In this document: one piece after another, positions 1 to 7,734 of the stretch | How the letters are laid out: each line of letters opens with the position of its first letter | Position numbering within the stretch: position 1 is the stretch's first letter | NCBI RefSeq assembly: GCF_003097495.1 | Contig: NZ_QEOP01000002.1 | Span: forward strand, 558,001-622,000 | From: Amnibacterium flavum | GTDB lineage: Bacteria > Actinomycetota > Actinomycetes > Actinomycetales > Microbacteriaceae | Direction of reading: 5' to 3' | Length of the DNA: 64,000 nt | Made by a program: the position numbers and the translations under genes | The notes under the pieces: model-generated | What the model saw: only the letters and a program-made list of their open reading frames with translations | What the model was told of the DNA's origin: nothing | The model's database searches: none

Positions 1-319
1 GGGGGATCGCCCGCTCGATCTGCTCGCGCAGGTCCCGCAGCGTCGAGCCGGTGGCCGGGCCCGCGACCTGCTCGCGCGTGAACTGCGTCTTCACGGCGAT
101 CATGCCGCAGCCGATGTCGACACCGACGGCAGCGGGGATCACCGCGTGCAGGGTCGGGATGACCGACCCCACCGTGGCGCCGCGGCCGAGGTGCGCGTCG
201 GGCATCAGGGCGATGTGGGGGTAGATGAACGGCATCTTCGAAGCGGTGCGCGCCTGCTCGAGGGTCTTCTCCTCGAGGATGCTCGCCCAGCTCCACAGCC
301 GTTCGCTGATCTTCTGCAT
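1..319 (-). CDS. rtcB: RNA-splicing ligase RtcB, N-terminal part (cut by window edge)
   Basis: RtcB is a GTP- and Mn-dependent ligase that joins RNA 2',3'-cyclic phosphate ends to 5'-OH ends in RNA repair. The 106 visible residues begin MQKISERLW and carry the family motifs PDAHLGRGATVGSVIPT and GVDIGCGM, whose Asp and Cys are Mn ligands in characterised RtcB proteins. The ATG at 319 follows a GAAAGGAA ribosome site. The 3' part, including the guanylated histidine, lies outside the window. Upstream are a promoter, a small ORF and a hairpin that may form its leader. Identification is firm. Confidence 0.93.
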   Translation of the reverse strand, partial: MQKISERLWSWASILEEKTLEQARTASKMPFIYPHIALMPDAHLGRGATVGSVIPTLHAVIPAAVGVDIGCGMIAVKTQFTREQVAGPATGSTLRDLREQIERAIP

Positions 320-414
320 GTTCCTTTCTCTCTTCATCAGGCGTCCGACGAATGCCGGACTGCGTGTGCCACCGGTCCGGTGCGACACATCGCCCACGAA
401 GGGGAGAGAGGGTG

Positions 415-438
415 CCCCGAACCGTCTCCGGCTCGGGG
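415..438 (-). promoter_or_regulatory. Stable hairpin in the rtcB leader, attenuator-like
   Basis: On the minus strand two 10-base arms (CCCCGAGCCG and CGGTTCGGGG) pair around a GAGA loop of the GNRA type. A pyrimidine-rich stretch rather than a true U run follows. The hairpin lies just after the stop of the 34-codon ORF and about 95 bases before the rtcB start. A second perfect palindrome (CACCGG-T-CCGGTG, 370-382) lies nearer rtcB. An intrinsic attenuator or an RNA-stabilising structure is possible; function is inferred. Confidence 0.4.
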
Positions 439-447
439 TGCGACGGC

Positions 448-552
448 TCAGGCCGTGCGGTCCCGAAGGGAGACGAGCGTTTCGATCGTGCGGCTCGCGC
501 GGAGCGAGCGACCGAGTTGGAACTGATCGGACATCGCCTGATACGCGTCCAC
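448..552 (-). CDS. 34-aa small ORF upstream of rtcB
   Basis: A GTG-started frame of 34 codons reads MDAYQAMSDQFQLGRSLRAS then RTIETLVSLRDRTA and stops at TGA. It is preceded by GGAGAGGA at a spacing of about seven bases and lies about 48 bases below the expected start of transcription from the promoter at 607-635. The product would be soluble and mildly basic; I recognise no family. It could be a leader peptide of rtcB or an independent small protein. Support is position, ribosome site and natural amino-acid composition only. Confidence 0.42.
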   Translation of the reverse strand: MDAYQAMSDQFQLGRSLRASRTIETLVSLRDRTA

Positions 553-606
553 GACCTGTTCCTCTCCGCTCGGGGCTGGCGCGACGGGATCGTCGCGACC
601 GTGCGA

Positions 607-635
607 AGTTACTGGGCTGGCGCAGCGCCTGTCAA
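607..635 (-). promoter_or_regulatory. Predicted sigma-70-type promoter reading towards rtcB
   Basis: On the minus strand a perfect TTGACA (635-630) is followed after 17 bases by GTAACT (612-607). The spacer holds the palindrome GGCGCTGCGCC, a possible operator. Transcription would start near 600 and run through the 34-codon ORF into rtcB, giving a leader of about 280 nt. Confidence 0.5.
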
Positions 636-651
636 TCCCCGAGCGGCGCCG

Positions 652-1230
652 TCACCGATCCGAGGCCGAGGCCGCCGCGAGGGGCCCGGCCAGCCAGGCG
701 GCCACCTCGCGGGTCGTGGCCAGACGCACGACGTCGGGGTGCGCGGGCTGCCGTTCGAGGTCGGGCACCATCCGCTTGTACTTGGCCCGTGTCGAGATGC
801 CCCACCGGATGATGTGGTCGCGACCCGTGAAGAACTTCCACAGCGGGCCCTCGACGTTGCCGTTCCACAAGACGGTGCGGTGGACGCGGCGACGCACCGT
901 CCGGACGATCAGCCGGGTCAGCGTCACCCGGATCGGGAGGTCGAGCCAGACCATCAGATCGGCGCGAGCCAGGAGTATCGGTCGCGCGGTGCGGTACTGC
1001 CACTCGGTCACCCACGCCGCGCCCTCGGCGAGCGCCGTCACCTCGGCGAGGAAGGACTCCCGGTACGACCAGTTCGGACCGTGGTAGAGCGCGTCGATCT
1101 CCGTATGCGGGATGCCGAGCGCCGATGCGATCCGGCCCGCGAGCGTGGTCTTGCCGACGCCCGAGACGCCGACGACGAGGATCCGCTGCGGCCGGGCGGG
1201 AAGAGGATCGTCAGCCCCGAGCATGGGCAC
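652..1230 (-). CDS. P-loop kinase-like protein (adenylate-kinase/topology-modulation type)
   Basis: This 192-residue protein has a Walker A motif GVSGVGKTT at about residues 21-29 and a DLMVWLDLP strand resembling the Walker B region of small nucleoside-kinase-like ATPases. Similar proteins are often called FlaR or topology modulation protein; substrates are generally unknown. The first possible start is GTG at 1230, with an ATG two codons later at 1224. Neither has a good ribosome site; a TACTGT-like -10 ends six bases before the ATG, so a leaderless message is possible. No partner gene suggests a pathway. Confidence 0.75.
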   Translation of the reverse strand: MPMLGADDPLPARPQRILVVGVSGVGKTTLAGRIASALGIPHTEIDALYHGPNWSYRESFLAEVTALAEGAAWVTEWQYRTARPILLARADLMVWLDLPIRVTLTRLIVRTVRRRVHRTVLWNGNVEGPLWKFFTGRDHIIRWGISTRAKYKRMVPDLERQPAHPDVVRLATTREVAAWLAGPLAAASASDR

Positions 1231-1362
1231 ACAGTAGCGAACGCCTAGGTCGTGCGTGGCGGGCGCCGCGTGCTGTGTTTCGTCTGCGTTTCGGCAGTGT
1301 CACCGGACCGTGCCGCCGTCGCCCGGCGGGGTGCTGACGGGGTGTTGTGCGGGTTCAGCGCA

Positions 1363-1383
1363 GTGCAATGCACCAATCGTGCA
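1363..1383. promoter_or_regulatory. Three GTGCA half-sites upstream of the ABC/monooxygenase operon
   Basis: The stretch GTGCA-A-TGCAC-CAATC-GTGCA contains one perfect 11-bp palindrome (1363-1373) and a second inverted pair sharing its middle arm (1369-1383). It lies about 137 bases before the first gene of the operon. It is a candidate operator, perhaps for the PucR-type regulator at 11109-12347; this link is inference. Confidence 0.35.
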
Positions 1384-1519
1384 GGCACCGATCTTGTGAT
1401 CCGTGCCGATGCTCCCTCTCGGCAACGTCGAAAGACTTGGACTCTCGCGCACCGAGGCGAGACGTCCTGCACCGCACACCCGGTCCATGACCGGAACTCT
1501 TCGCCAGGAGGCCCCCACA

Positions 1520-3136
1520 GTGACATCCTCTTCGTCCCGCAGACGCCGGGTCGCCGCGACCGCGGCTGTCCTGATCGCCGGCATCGCGCTGTCCGCATGC
1601 GCATCATCGGACCCGCAGCCCGCGGAGTCGGCAGGCGCCGTCGACACGCCCCTGGTCATCAGTCTCGACAGCTCCGTCGACATCCTCGACCCTCAGCAGT
1701 GGCGCACACCCGCCTCGATGGTCACGACCGGCAGTCTCGTCGAGCAGGTCATCGAGCAGAAGTACGAGAAGAGCGGCATCGTCCAGATCGGCGGCACCGA
1801 ATTCGACGACGCCCTCGCCGAGAGCCACGAGTACTCCGAAGACGGCAAGGAGCTGACGATCAAGCTCCGCGAGGGGCTCACCTTCGCCGATGGGTCGCCG
1901 CTCACCGCGGAGGACGTGGTGTGGACGCTCACCCGCGGTCTCCAGGGCCCCGGCTACATCAAGGTCCTCTACCCGATGGTGGGCCTCACCACCCCCGACC
2001 AGTTCGTCGCGGTCGACGACCTCACCGTCAAGATCACCGTGCCCTTCGCATCCCCGCTGCTTGACAAGCTCCTCGCGATGCAGCCCTTCGGGATCCTGTC
2101 GCAGGAGTCGGGCGAGACCAACGCGACGACGGACGACCCCTGGGCCGCCGAGTGGTTCCGTCAGAACGACAACTCGTCCGGACCGTACATCGTCGAGTCG
2201 TACGACCCGACCACGAGCATCACGCTCAAGCCGAACCCGAACTACTACGACAAGGACAAGATCTACAACGGGGGAGTGACGATCCAGTTCGTCACCGACC
2301 CTGCTCAGCGCGCACTGCTGCTGCAGAGCGGCGAGATCGACCTGGCGCAGGGTCTTCCCCTTGACCAGGTCGCCCAGCTCGAAGACGTCGACGGACTCAC
2401 CGTGGTGTCGGAGGAGTCGAACCGGCTCGAGTACCTCGGACTCAACACGAGCATCGCGCCCTTCGACAACAAGCTGGTGCGACAGGCGATCGCGAAGGCG
2501 CTGCCCTACGACACCTTCGTCGACGAGGTCATGTACGGCTACGCTCGCGCCTCGACCGGAGTGATCCCCGACGGCATGGTCACCCATTCCGACGATGCCG
2601 GCGAGTTCACGCAGAACGCCAAGGAGGCGAAGAAGCTGCTGGAGGACGCGGGCGTCGGCGAGTTCACCACGACGCTCTCGTTCAAGCAGTCATCGGGTGT
2701 CGAAGCCCGTGCCGCTGTCTTCATCCAGTCCGCGCTCGCCGACATCGGCATCACCGTCGAGATCAACCCGCTGCCCGACGCCGAGTTCACCCAGCGCACC
2801 GGGGCCCGCGAGCTGCAGATGTACCTGAACAACTTCCTGGGCTGGGGAGCCGACCCGTTCTACCAGATGAAGTCGCTGGTCGGAACGGGGGCGGGTACCA
2901 ACTTCACCACCTACGGCAACGCCGAACTGGACGCCCTCATCCAGACCGGTTTCGAGACTCTCGACGAGACCGAGCGGGAGAGCATCTCGGCCGAAGCCCA
3001 GGCGATGATCTACGACGACATGCCGTTCATCCCGGTGTGGAACCCCAACTGGACCTTCGTCGTCCGGGACGGGGTGTCGGGCCTGACCAAGGACAACACC
3101 GAACAGCTCCGCCTGCAGTACCTCACCAAAGAGTGA
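1520..3136 (+). CDS. ABC transporter substrate-binding lipoprotein, peptide/nickel family (SBP_bac_5)
   Basis: Extracytoplasmic receptor of the importer encoded by the next four genes. The GTG at 1520 follows AGGAGG and gives 538 residues starting with a basic, Arg-rich N-region, a hydrophobic core and a lipobox LSAC, so the mature protein should be lipid-anchored. The body has features of the family-5 solute-binding fold, such as LREGLTFADGSPLTAEDVVW near residues 110-130 and NPNYYDKDKIYNGG further on. The family binds peptides, nickel chelates, opines and other compounds, so the ligand cannot be read from the sequence. It is the first gene of an apparently single transcript reaching 11112. 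Confidence 0.9.
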   Translation: MTSSSSRRRRVAATAAVLIAGIALSACASSDPQPAESAGAVDTPLVISLDSSVDILDPQQWRTPASMVTTGSLVEQVIEQKYEKSGIVQIGGTEFDDALAESHEYSEDGKELTIKLREGLTFADGSPLTAEDVVWTLTRGLQGPGYIKVLYPMVGLTTPDQFVAVDDLTVKITVPFASPLLDKLLAMQPFGILSQESGETNATTDDPWAAEWFRQNDNSSGPYIVESYDPTTSITLKPNPNYYDKDKIYNGGVTIQFVTDPAQRALLLQSGEIDLAQGLPLDQVAQLEDVDGLTVVSEESNRLEYLGLNTSIAPFDNKLVRQAIAKALPYDTFVDEVMYGYARASTGVIPDGMVTHSDDAGEFTQNAKEAKKLLEDAGVGEFTTTLSFKQSSGVEARAAVFIQSALADIGITVEINPLPDAEFTQRTGARELQMYLNNFLGWGADPFYQMKSLVGTGAGTNFTTYGNAELDALIQTGFETLDETERESISAEAQAMIYDDMPFIPVWNPNWTFVVRDGVSGLTKDNTEQLRLQYLTKE

Positions 3137-3208
3137 CGGATGGGGTCGGAGCAGCCGTGATGGCGCTCCGACCCTCTCCCCGTCCCGTCTCCCGACGTAA
3201 GGTCCCCA

Positions 3209-4231
3209 TTGCTCCGCTACCTCCTCCGCCGTGTGGCCATCTCGGCGATCACGGTGCTCGGCCTCGCGCTGGTCGTCTTCCTCGTCGTGCGGATCCTCCC
3301 GGGCGACGCGGCCGCGGCCCGACTCGGGCCCGAGGCGAGCGACGCCGACATCGAGGCGCTGCGCGCCGAATACGGCCTCGATCAGCCGCTGATCGTCCAG
3401 CTCGGCGACTACCTTGCAGGTCTCCTCCGCGGGGATCTCGGAACCGCTGTCTCGACCGGTCGATCGGTCTCCGCGGAACTGTTCGCGCGGCTTCCCGCGA
3501 GCATCGAGCTCGCGATCGCAGGCCTGATCGTCGCGCTCCTGATCGGATTCCCGCTGGGCATGCTCGCCGCGGCGAAACGGGGCAGATTCCCCGACGCGAT
3601 AGCTCGGATCTTCGCGGTTCTGGGGTCGAGCATGGCGCCGGTCTGGTTGGGTCTGCTGCTGATCTTCGGCCTCTATTCGGTAGCCCACCTCTTCCCCGGC
3701 CCCGTCGGCCGGCTGCCGATCGGGATGGCGCCTCCGACTCAGATCACGGGTCTCTACGCCCTCGATGCCGTACTGACCGGTAACTGGGTGGTCGCGGGCG
3801 AGGCCCTCCGCTATCTCGCCCTGCCCGCCCTGACCCTGGGCCTCGGAGCATCCGCGGCGGTGCTCAAGATGGTCCGCTCCTCGTTGATCGCCACCGAGGA
3901 GAGCGGCTTCGTCCGTACTGCTCTCGCCTACGGGGTACCCGGCCGGGAGGTCCTCTGGCGCGACCAGCTGCGCAACGCCATGCTGCAGGTGCTCACCGCC
4001 ATCGGCCTGGTCTTCGGATTCCTTCTGGGCGGAAACGTCATCGTGGAACGCCTGTTCAGCTGGCCGGGAGTCGGCCGTGTCGCCTTCGATGCGCTCGGCA
4101 GCAACGATCTCGAACTCCTGCAGGGCTACGCACTGATCATCGGCGTGATCTACATCGCACTGAACTTCGGCGTCGATCTGGTCTACGGCCTGATCGACCC
4201 GCGAATCCGACTCGGAGGGAGGGCATCATGA
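3209..4231 (+). CDS. Peptide/nickel ABC transporter permease, DppB type
   Basis: First membrane subunit of the importer, 340 residues. It has the typical N-terminus MLRYLLRRVAISAITVLGL, an early extracytoplasmic loop (LPGDAAAARLG), several membrane segments and the ATPase-coupling EAA-type loop around FVRTALAYGVPGREVLWRDQ. The start is TTG at 3209 with AAGG upstream. A gap of 72 bases separates it from the binding protein; it overlaps the next permease by four bases (ATGA). Confidence 0.9.
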   Translation: MLRYLLRRVAISAITVLGLALVVFLVVRILPGDAAAARLGPEASDADIEALRAEYGLDQPLIVQLGDYLAGLLRGDLGTAVSTGRSVSAELFARLPASIELAIAGLIVALLIGFPLGMLAAAKRGRFPDAIARIFAVLGSSMAPVWLGLLLIFGLYSVAHLFPGPVGRLPIGMAPPTQITGLYALDAVLTGNWVVAGEALRYLALPALTLGLGASAAVLKMVRSSLIATEESGFVRTALAYGVPGREVLWRDQLRNAMLQVLTAIGLVFGFLLGGNVIVERLFSWPGVGRVAFDALGSNDLELLQGYALIIGVIYIALNFGVDLVYGLIDPRIRLGGRAS

Positions 4232-5109
4232 CAGCGACGGGAGCCCAGCCGCCCACGTTCGATCCCGCACTCGCGGCACTGATGCCGAGCGCCTCGGCAT
4301 CGACCGCCCCGAGACAGCGTCGACGTCGTCCCTTCCTCGTCATCGGCGCCTCGGTCGTCGGGCTTCTTCTGGTGCTCGGTGTGGTCGGACCGTTCTTCGT
4401 CGCCGGGCCCGCCGAGATAGTCGGCGCAGCGTTCCAGCCTCCGAGCGCTGCTCACTTGTTCGGTACCGACAGCTTCGGCCGCGACATCTTCGCCCGATCG
4501 GTGCACGCGATCAAACTCGATCTCGCGCTCGGCGTCAGCGTCGCCCTGCTGGCCATGGTCATCGGTTCGGCAGTGGGTGTGATCTCGGGATACATCGGCG
4601 GGGTGGTCGACGACGTGGTCATGCGCCTCGTCGACATCCTGATGGCGTTCCCCGGGTTCATCCTCGCGATGATCCTGCTGGTGTCGATCGGGGACTCGAT
4701 TCCGAATCTCGCTGTGGCGCTGGCCATCGCGCAGATCGCGCCGTTCGTGCGTCTCGTACGCGCCAAAGCGCTCAGCGAGCGCGAGCTCGAATACGTCACC
4801 GCTTCGCGGGTCTCGGGCGCTGGGTGGCTGCGCGTCGCGTTCCGTCACGTTCTGCCCAACTCCATCCGGCCTGCCGCCGTGCAGCTCACCCTCGTCTGCG
4901 GATACTCGATCCTCAACGTCGCGGGGCTCGCCTATCTGGGCGTCGGAATCCACCCGCCCACCGCCGAATGGGGAGTCATGGTGGCGGAGGGTGCGACCAA
5001 CATGCTCACCGGGCAGTGGTGGACCGCTTTCTTCCCAGGCCTCATGATCGCGATCACGGTGATGGCACTGCACTTCATCGGCGACGATCTGGCGGGGGAT
5101 CGAGCATGA
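4228..5109 (+). CDS. Peptide/nickel ABC transporter permease, DppC type
   Basis: Second membrane subunit, 293 residues. The N-terminal tail of about 30 residues is cytoplasmic, followed by a first membrane helix and the DppC hallmark HLFGTDSFGRDIFARS. The coupling loop lies around ELEYVTASRVSGAGWLRVAF, and the C-terminal part (GVGIHPPTAEWG) is typical. ATG at 4228 overlaps the previous stop, and its own stop overlaps the ATPase start by four bases, indicating translational coupling. Confidence 0.9.
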   Translation: MTATGAQPPTFDPALAALMPSASASTAPRQRRRRPFLVIGASVVGLLLVLGVVGPFFVAGPAEIVGAAFQPPSAAHLFGTDSFGRDIFARSVHAIKLDLALGVSVALLAMVIGSAVGVISGYIGGVVDDVVMRLVDILMAFPGFILAMILLVSIGDSIPNLAVALAIAQIAPFVRLVRAKALSERELEYVTASRVSGAGWLRVAFRHVLPNSIRPAAVQLTLVCGYSILNVAGLAYLGVGIHPPTAEWGVMVAEGATNMLTGQWWTAFFPGLMIAITVMALHFIGDDLAGDRA

Positions 5110-5891
5110 GCCGGCTCACCATCGAAGACCTGTCGGTCGAGGTCGCCGCGACCCGCTCGAGCATCCTGCGGGGTGTGGACCTTGAGATCGAACCGGGCGA
5201 GATCGTCGGCCTGGTCGGGGAGTCGGGCTCGGGCAAATCGATGACGTCGCTCGCGACCATGGGGATCCTGCCCTTCGGGCTGAGGCAGACCTCGGGCCGA
5301 TTCCTGGTCGACGGGGAGGACGTCACCGACCAGAAGCGCAGGAGCGTCTCCTCCCGTTTCGCGATGATCTTCCAGAACCCCCGCGATTCGCTGAACCCGC
5401 TCATGAAGGTGGGCGAGCAGGTCGCGCGGATGGTCCAGCTGCATCAGCGCCTCGGTCGCGCCGAATCGCGAGCCGAAGCCGTCCGTCTCCTGGGTCGGGT
5501 CCACATCATCGCCCCCGACGAGACGGCTCGAAAGTACCCCCACCAGCTCTCCGGCGGGATGTGCCAGCGAGTCATGGTCGCCATGGCGCTCGCATGCAAG
5601 CCCAGCCTGCTGATCGCGGACGAGCCCACGACGGCGCTCGATGTCACCGTCCAGGCGCAGATCCTCGACCTCATCATCGAGCTGACCGACGAGACGCGCT
5701 GCGGCGTGCTCCTCGTCACCCACGACCTCGGGGTCGTCGCCGAGACCTGCGACCGCGTCAACGTTCTCTACCGCGGCGACCTCGTCGAATCGGGCACAAC
5801 GGCCCGCGTCTTCGCCGATCCCCAGCACGAGTACACGCGCTATCTGCTCGATGCCGGGCGACAACTGGAGGCCGCTGATGGCGCTGCTTGA
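5106..5891 (+). CDS. Peptide/nickel ABC transporter ATPase, DppD type
   Basis: First nucleotide-binding subunit, 261 residues from the ATG at 5106. Visible motifs are Walker A GESGSGKS, a Q-loop in FQNPRDSLNPLM, the signature LSGGMCQRV, Walker B LLIADEPTTALDV and the H-loop in VTHDLGVV. The signature has Met-Cys where Gln-Lys or Gln-Arg is more usual (LSGGMCQR). The protein ends shortly after the helical region and lacks the longer Cys-rich C-terminal extension seen in many DppD/OppD proteins. It overlaps the next ATPase by 14 bases. Confidence 0.9.
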   Translation: MSRLTIEDLSVEVAATRSSILRGVDLEIEPGEIVGLVGESGSGKSMTSLATMGILPFGLRQTSGRFLVDGEDVTDQKRRSVSSRFAMIFQNPRDSLNPLMKVGEQVARMVQLHQRLGRAESRAEAVRLLGRVHIIAPDETARKYPHQLSGGMCQRVMVAMALACKPSLLIADEPTTALDVTVQAQILDLIIELTDETRCGVLLVTHDLGVVAETCDRVNVLYRGDLVESGTTARVFADPQHEYTRYLLDAGRQLEAADGAA

Positions 5892-6699
5892 GATCGACGA
5901 TCTGCGCAAGCGGTACAGGACCGGTCGGCACGTCGTCGACGCGCTCGCGGGCGTCTCCGCCTCGGTCGACGCCGGACGGACGCTCGCCGTCGTCGGCGAA
6001 TCCGGATCGGGCAAGTCGACCCTCGGTTCGATCGTTGCCGGGCTGCAGCGCCCCTCCGGCGGTTCGCTGACCTTCGAGGGTCAGCCGATCGGCGGTCGGG
6101 TGTACCGAGGCGAGCTCCGCCGGCGCATCCAGATGGTCTTCCAGAGTCCGTTCCAGTCGCTCGATCCCAAGTTCCGGGTCGAGGCGACTCTCATGGAGCC
6201 GCTGACCCTTCTGTCCGGCCTGAGCAGGCGCGAGGCCTCGATCCGTGTCGACGAACTGCTCGACCTCGTGCATCTGCCCCGCGAGCTGCGCCGCCGACGA
6301 CCCGCCGAGTTGTCGGGCGGTCAGCAGCAGCGCGTCGCCATCGCCCGCGCGCTGGCACCGAACCCCGACCTCGTCGTACTCGACGAACCCACGTCGGGAC
6401 TCGATCAGAGCGTTCGCGGCCGAATCGTCGGGCTGCTGAAAGAGCTTCAGGCCGAGCGGGACGTCGCCTACATCTTCATCACGCACGACATCGACGTCGC
6501 GCGGGCCATCGCGCACGAGGTCATCGTCATGCAGCGCGGGGAGGTCGTCGAAGCAGGCGACCGCTCCGTTCTGGAGAGCCCCCGGCATCAGTACACCCGG
6601 GCCCTGCTCGCCGCAGTGCCCGTCATGGACCCGGGCCGCCGCCGATCCGGCGCCCGATCGGGAGCCCCGGCTCCGACAGTCACCATCGAGGAGAGCTAA
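5878..6699 (+). CDS. Peptide/nickel ABC transporter ATPase, DppF type
   Basis: Second nucleotide-binding subunit, 273 residues. The ATG at 5878 has GGAGG upstream inside the preceding gene. Motifs are Walker A GESGSGKST, Q-loop in FQSPFQSLDP, signature LSGGQQQRVAIARAL, Walker B LVVLDEPTSGLDQ and H-loop ITHDIDVA. The C-terminal tail is Arg/Gly/Ala-rich and probably disordered. The TAA stop abuts the ATG of the following monooxygenase with no gap. Confidence 0.9.
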   Translation: MALLEIDDLRKRYRTGRHVVDALAGVSASVDAGRTLAVVGESGSGKSTLGSIVAGLQRPSGGSLTFEGQPIGGRVYRGELRRRIQMVFQSPFQSLDPKFRVEATLMEPLTLLSGLSRREASIRVDELLDLVHLPRELRRRRPAELSGGQQQRVAIARALAPNPDLVVLDEPTSGLDQSVRGRIVGLLKELQAERDVAYIFITHDIDVARAIAHEVIVMQRGEVVEAGDRSVLESPRHQYTRALLAAVPVMDPGRRRSGARSGAPAPTVTIEES

Positions 6700-7734
6700 A
6701 TGCGTTTCGGACTCGGCGTTCCCACGGGGACAGAGGGCCTCATGTATCCCATCCCGTTCGCCGACCCCGAGCAGGCGGTTCGTCTCGCCGTCGAGGCCGA
6801 GCGGCTGGGCTTCGACGGGGTGTGGGGCAATGACCACGTGACGACGCAGAAGTACGTGCGTGCCGAGTTCGACACCCCGCCGCGCTACTACGATCCCTAC
6901 CTCTACCTCGCCTATGTCGCCGCGGAGACGACGACATTGCGGCTCGCGACGGCCATCACGGTCTTCGCCTTCCGCAACCCCGTGGTGCTCGCCAAGCAGG
7001 CGGCGACCCTCGACCAGCTGAGCGGCGGCCGATTCATCCTCGGCGTCGGCATCGGTGCGTACAGGGAGGAGGCGGAGGCCATGTGGCCCGGGATGGATAT
7101 CCATCGCGGGAAGCAGGCCGATGAGTACCTTCAGGCGCTCGGGCTGCTGTTCACCGAACGCAATGCGAGCTTCGATGGCCGCTACGTGAAGTTCACCGAC
7201 GTGGAGAGCTACCCCAAGCCGCGACAGACCCCGCTCCCCATCCTGTCCGGCGGCAACGCGCCGGGGTCACGCGAGCGTGCGGCGAAGTACGGTCATGGGT
7301 GGATCCCCGCTGTGCTGACACCCGACGAGATCCGCGCGGGACTCGCCGAGATCCGCGAGATCGCCGAGGTCAACGGTCGTGAGCTCCCCGCATTCTTCGA
7401 TGTCGCGCCCCAGTTCTCGGTAGCAGTCGGCACCTCAACCGCCGACGCCCTCGACAACTTCGAGCGTTCGCAGCTGTTCCAGCACATGCGTTCGCTGTCG
7501 AAGTCGACACTGAAGGACCAGAACCAGGACGACTGGATCCGCCGCAATCTCGTCGGCAACGGCGAGCAGATGCTGGAGCAGGTCCGCGCCTATGCCGATG
7601 CAGGCGTGACGACGATGTCCGGGCTCCTCTTCGCCTGCAACACCGTGGAGGAAGCGCTGGACCAGATGGCGTGGTTCGCGGAGAACGTGATCGCCCCCTA
7701 TCGCCGCGAGACCGGCGAGGAGGTCGGCGAATGA
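6700..7734 (+). CDS. LLM-class flavin-dependent oxidoreductase (first of two)
   Basis: Luciferase-like TIM-barrel enzyme, 344 residues, using reduced FMN or F420; which one cannot be decided here. The N-terminus MRFGLGVPTG, the segment AERLGFDGVWGNDH and the glycine-rich stretch LDQLSGGRFILGVGIG are family hallmarks, followed by a segment LPILSGGNAPGSRERAAKYG that shapes the cofactor phosphate site in relatives. It starts immediately after the ATPase stop with GGAGAG upstream and overlaps the next gene by four bases. Sitting between transport and peptidase genes, it probably oxidises the imported compound or a product of it. Confidence 0.88.
   Translation: MRFGLGVPTGTEGLMYPIPFADPEQAVRLAVEAERLGFDGVWGNDHVTTQKYVRAEFDTPPRYYDPYLYLAYVAAETTTLRLATAITVFAFRNPVVLAKQAATLDQLSGGRFILGVGIGAYREEAEAMWPGMDIHRGKQADEYLQALGLLFTERNASFDGRYVKFTDVESYPKPRQTPLPILSGGNAPGSRERAAKYGHGWIPAVLTPDEIRAGLAEIREIAEVNGRELPAFFDVAPQFSVAVGTSTADALDNFERSQLFQHMRSLSKSTLKDQNQDDWIRRNLVGNGEQMLEQVRAYADAGVTTMSGLLFACNTVEEALDQMAWFAENVIAPYRRETGEEVGE

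Noticed and set aside
1403-1519. Longer N-terminus for the first binding protein
   Set aside because: The added residues would bury the signal peptide, and the GTG at 1520 has an ideal AGGAGG.
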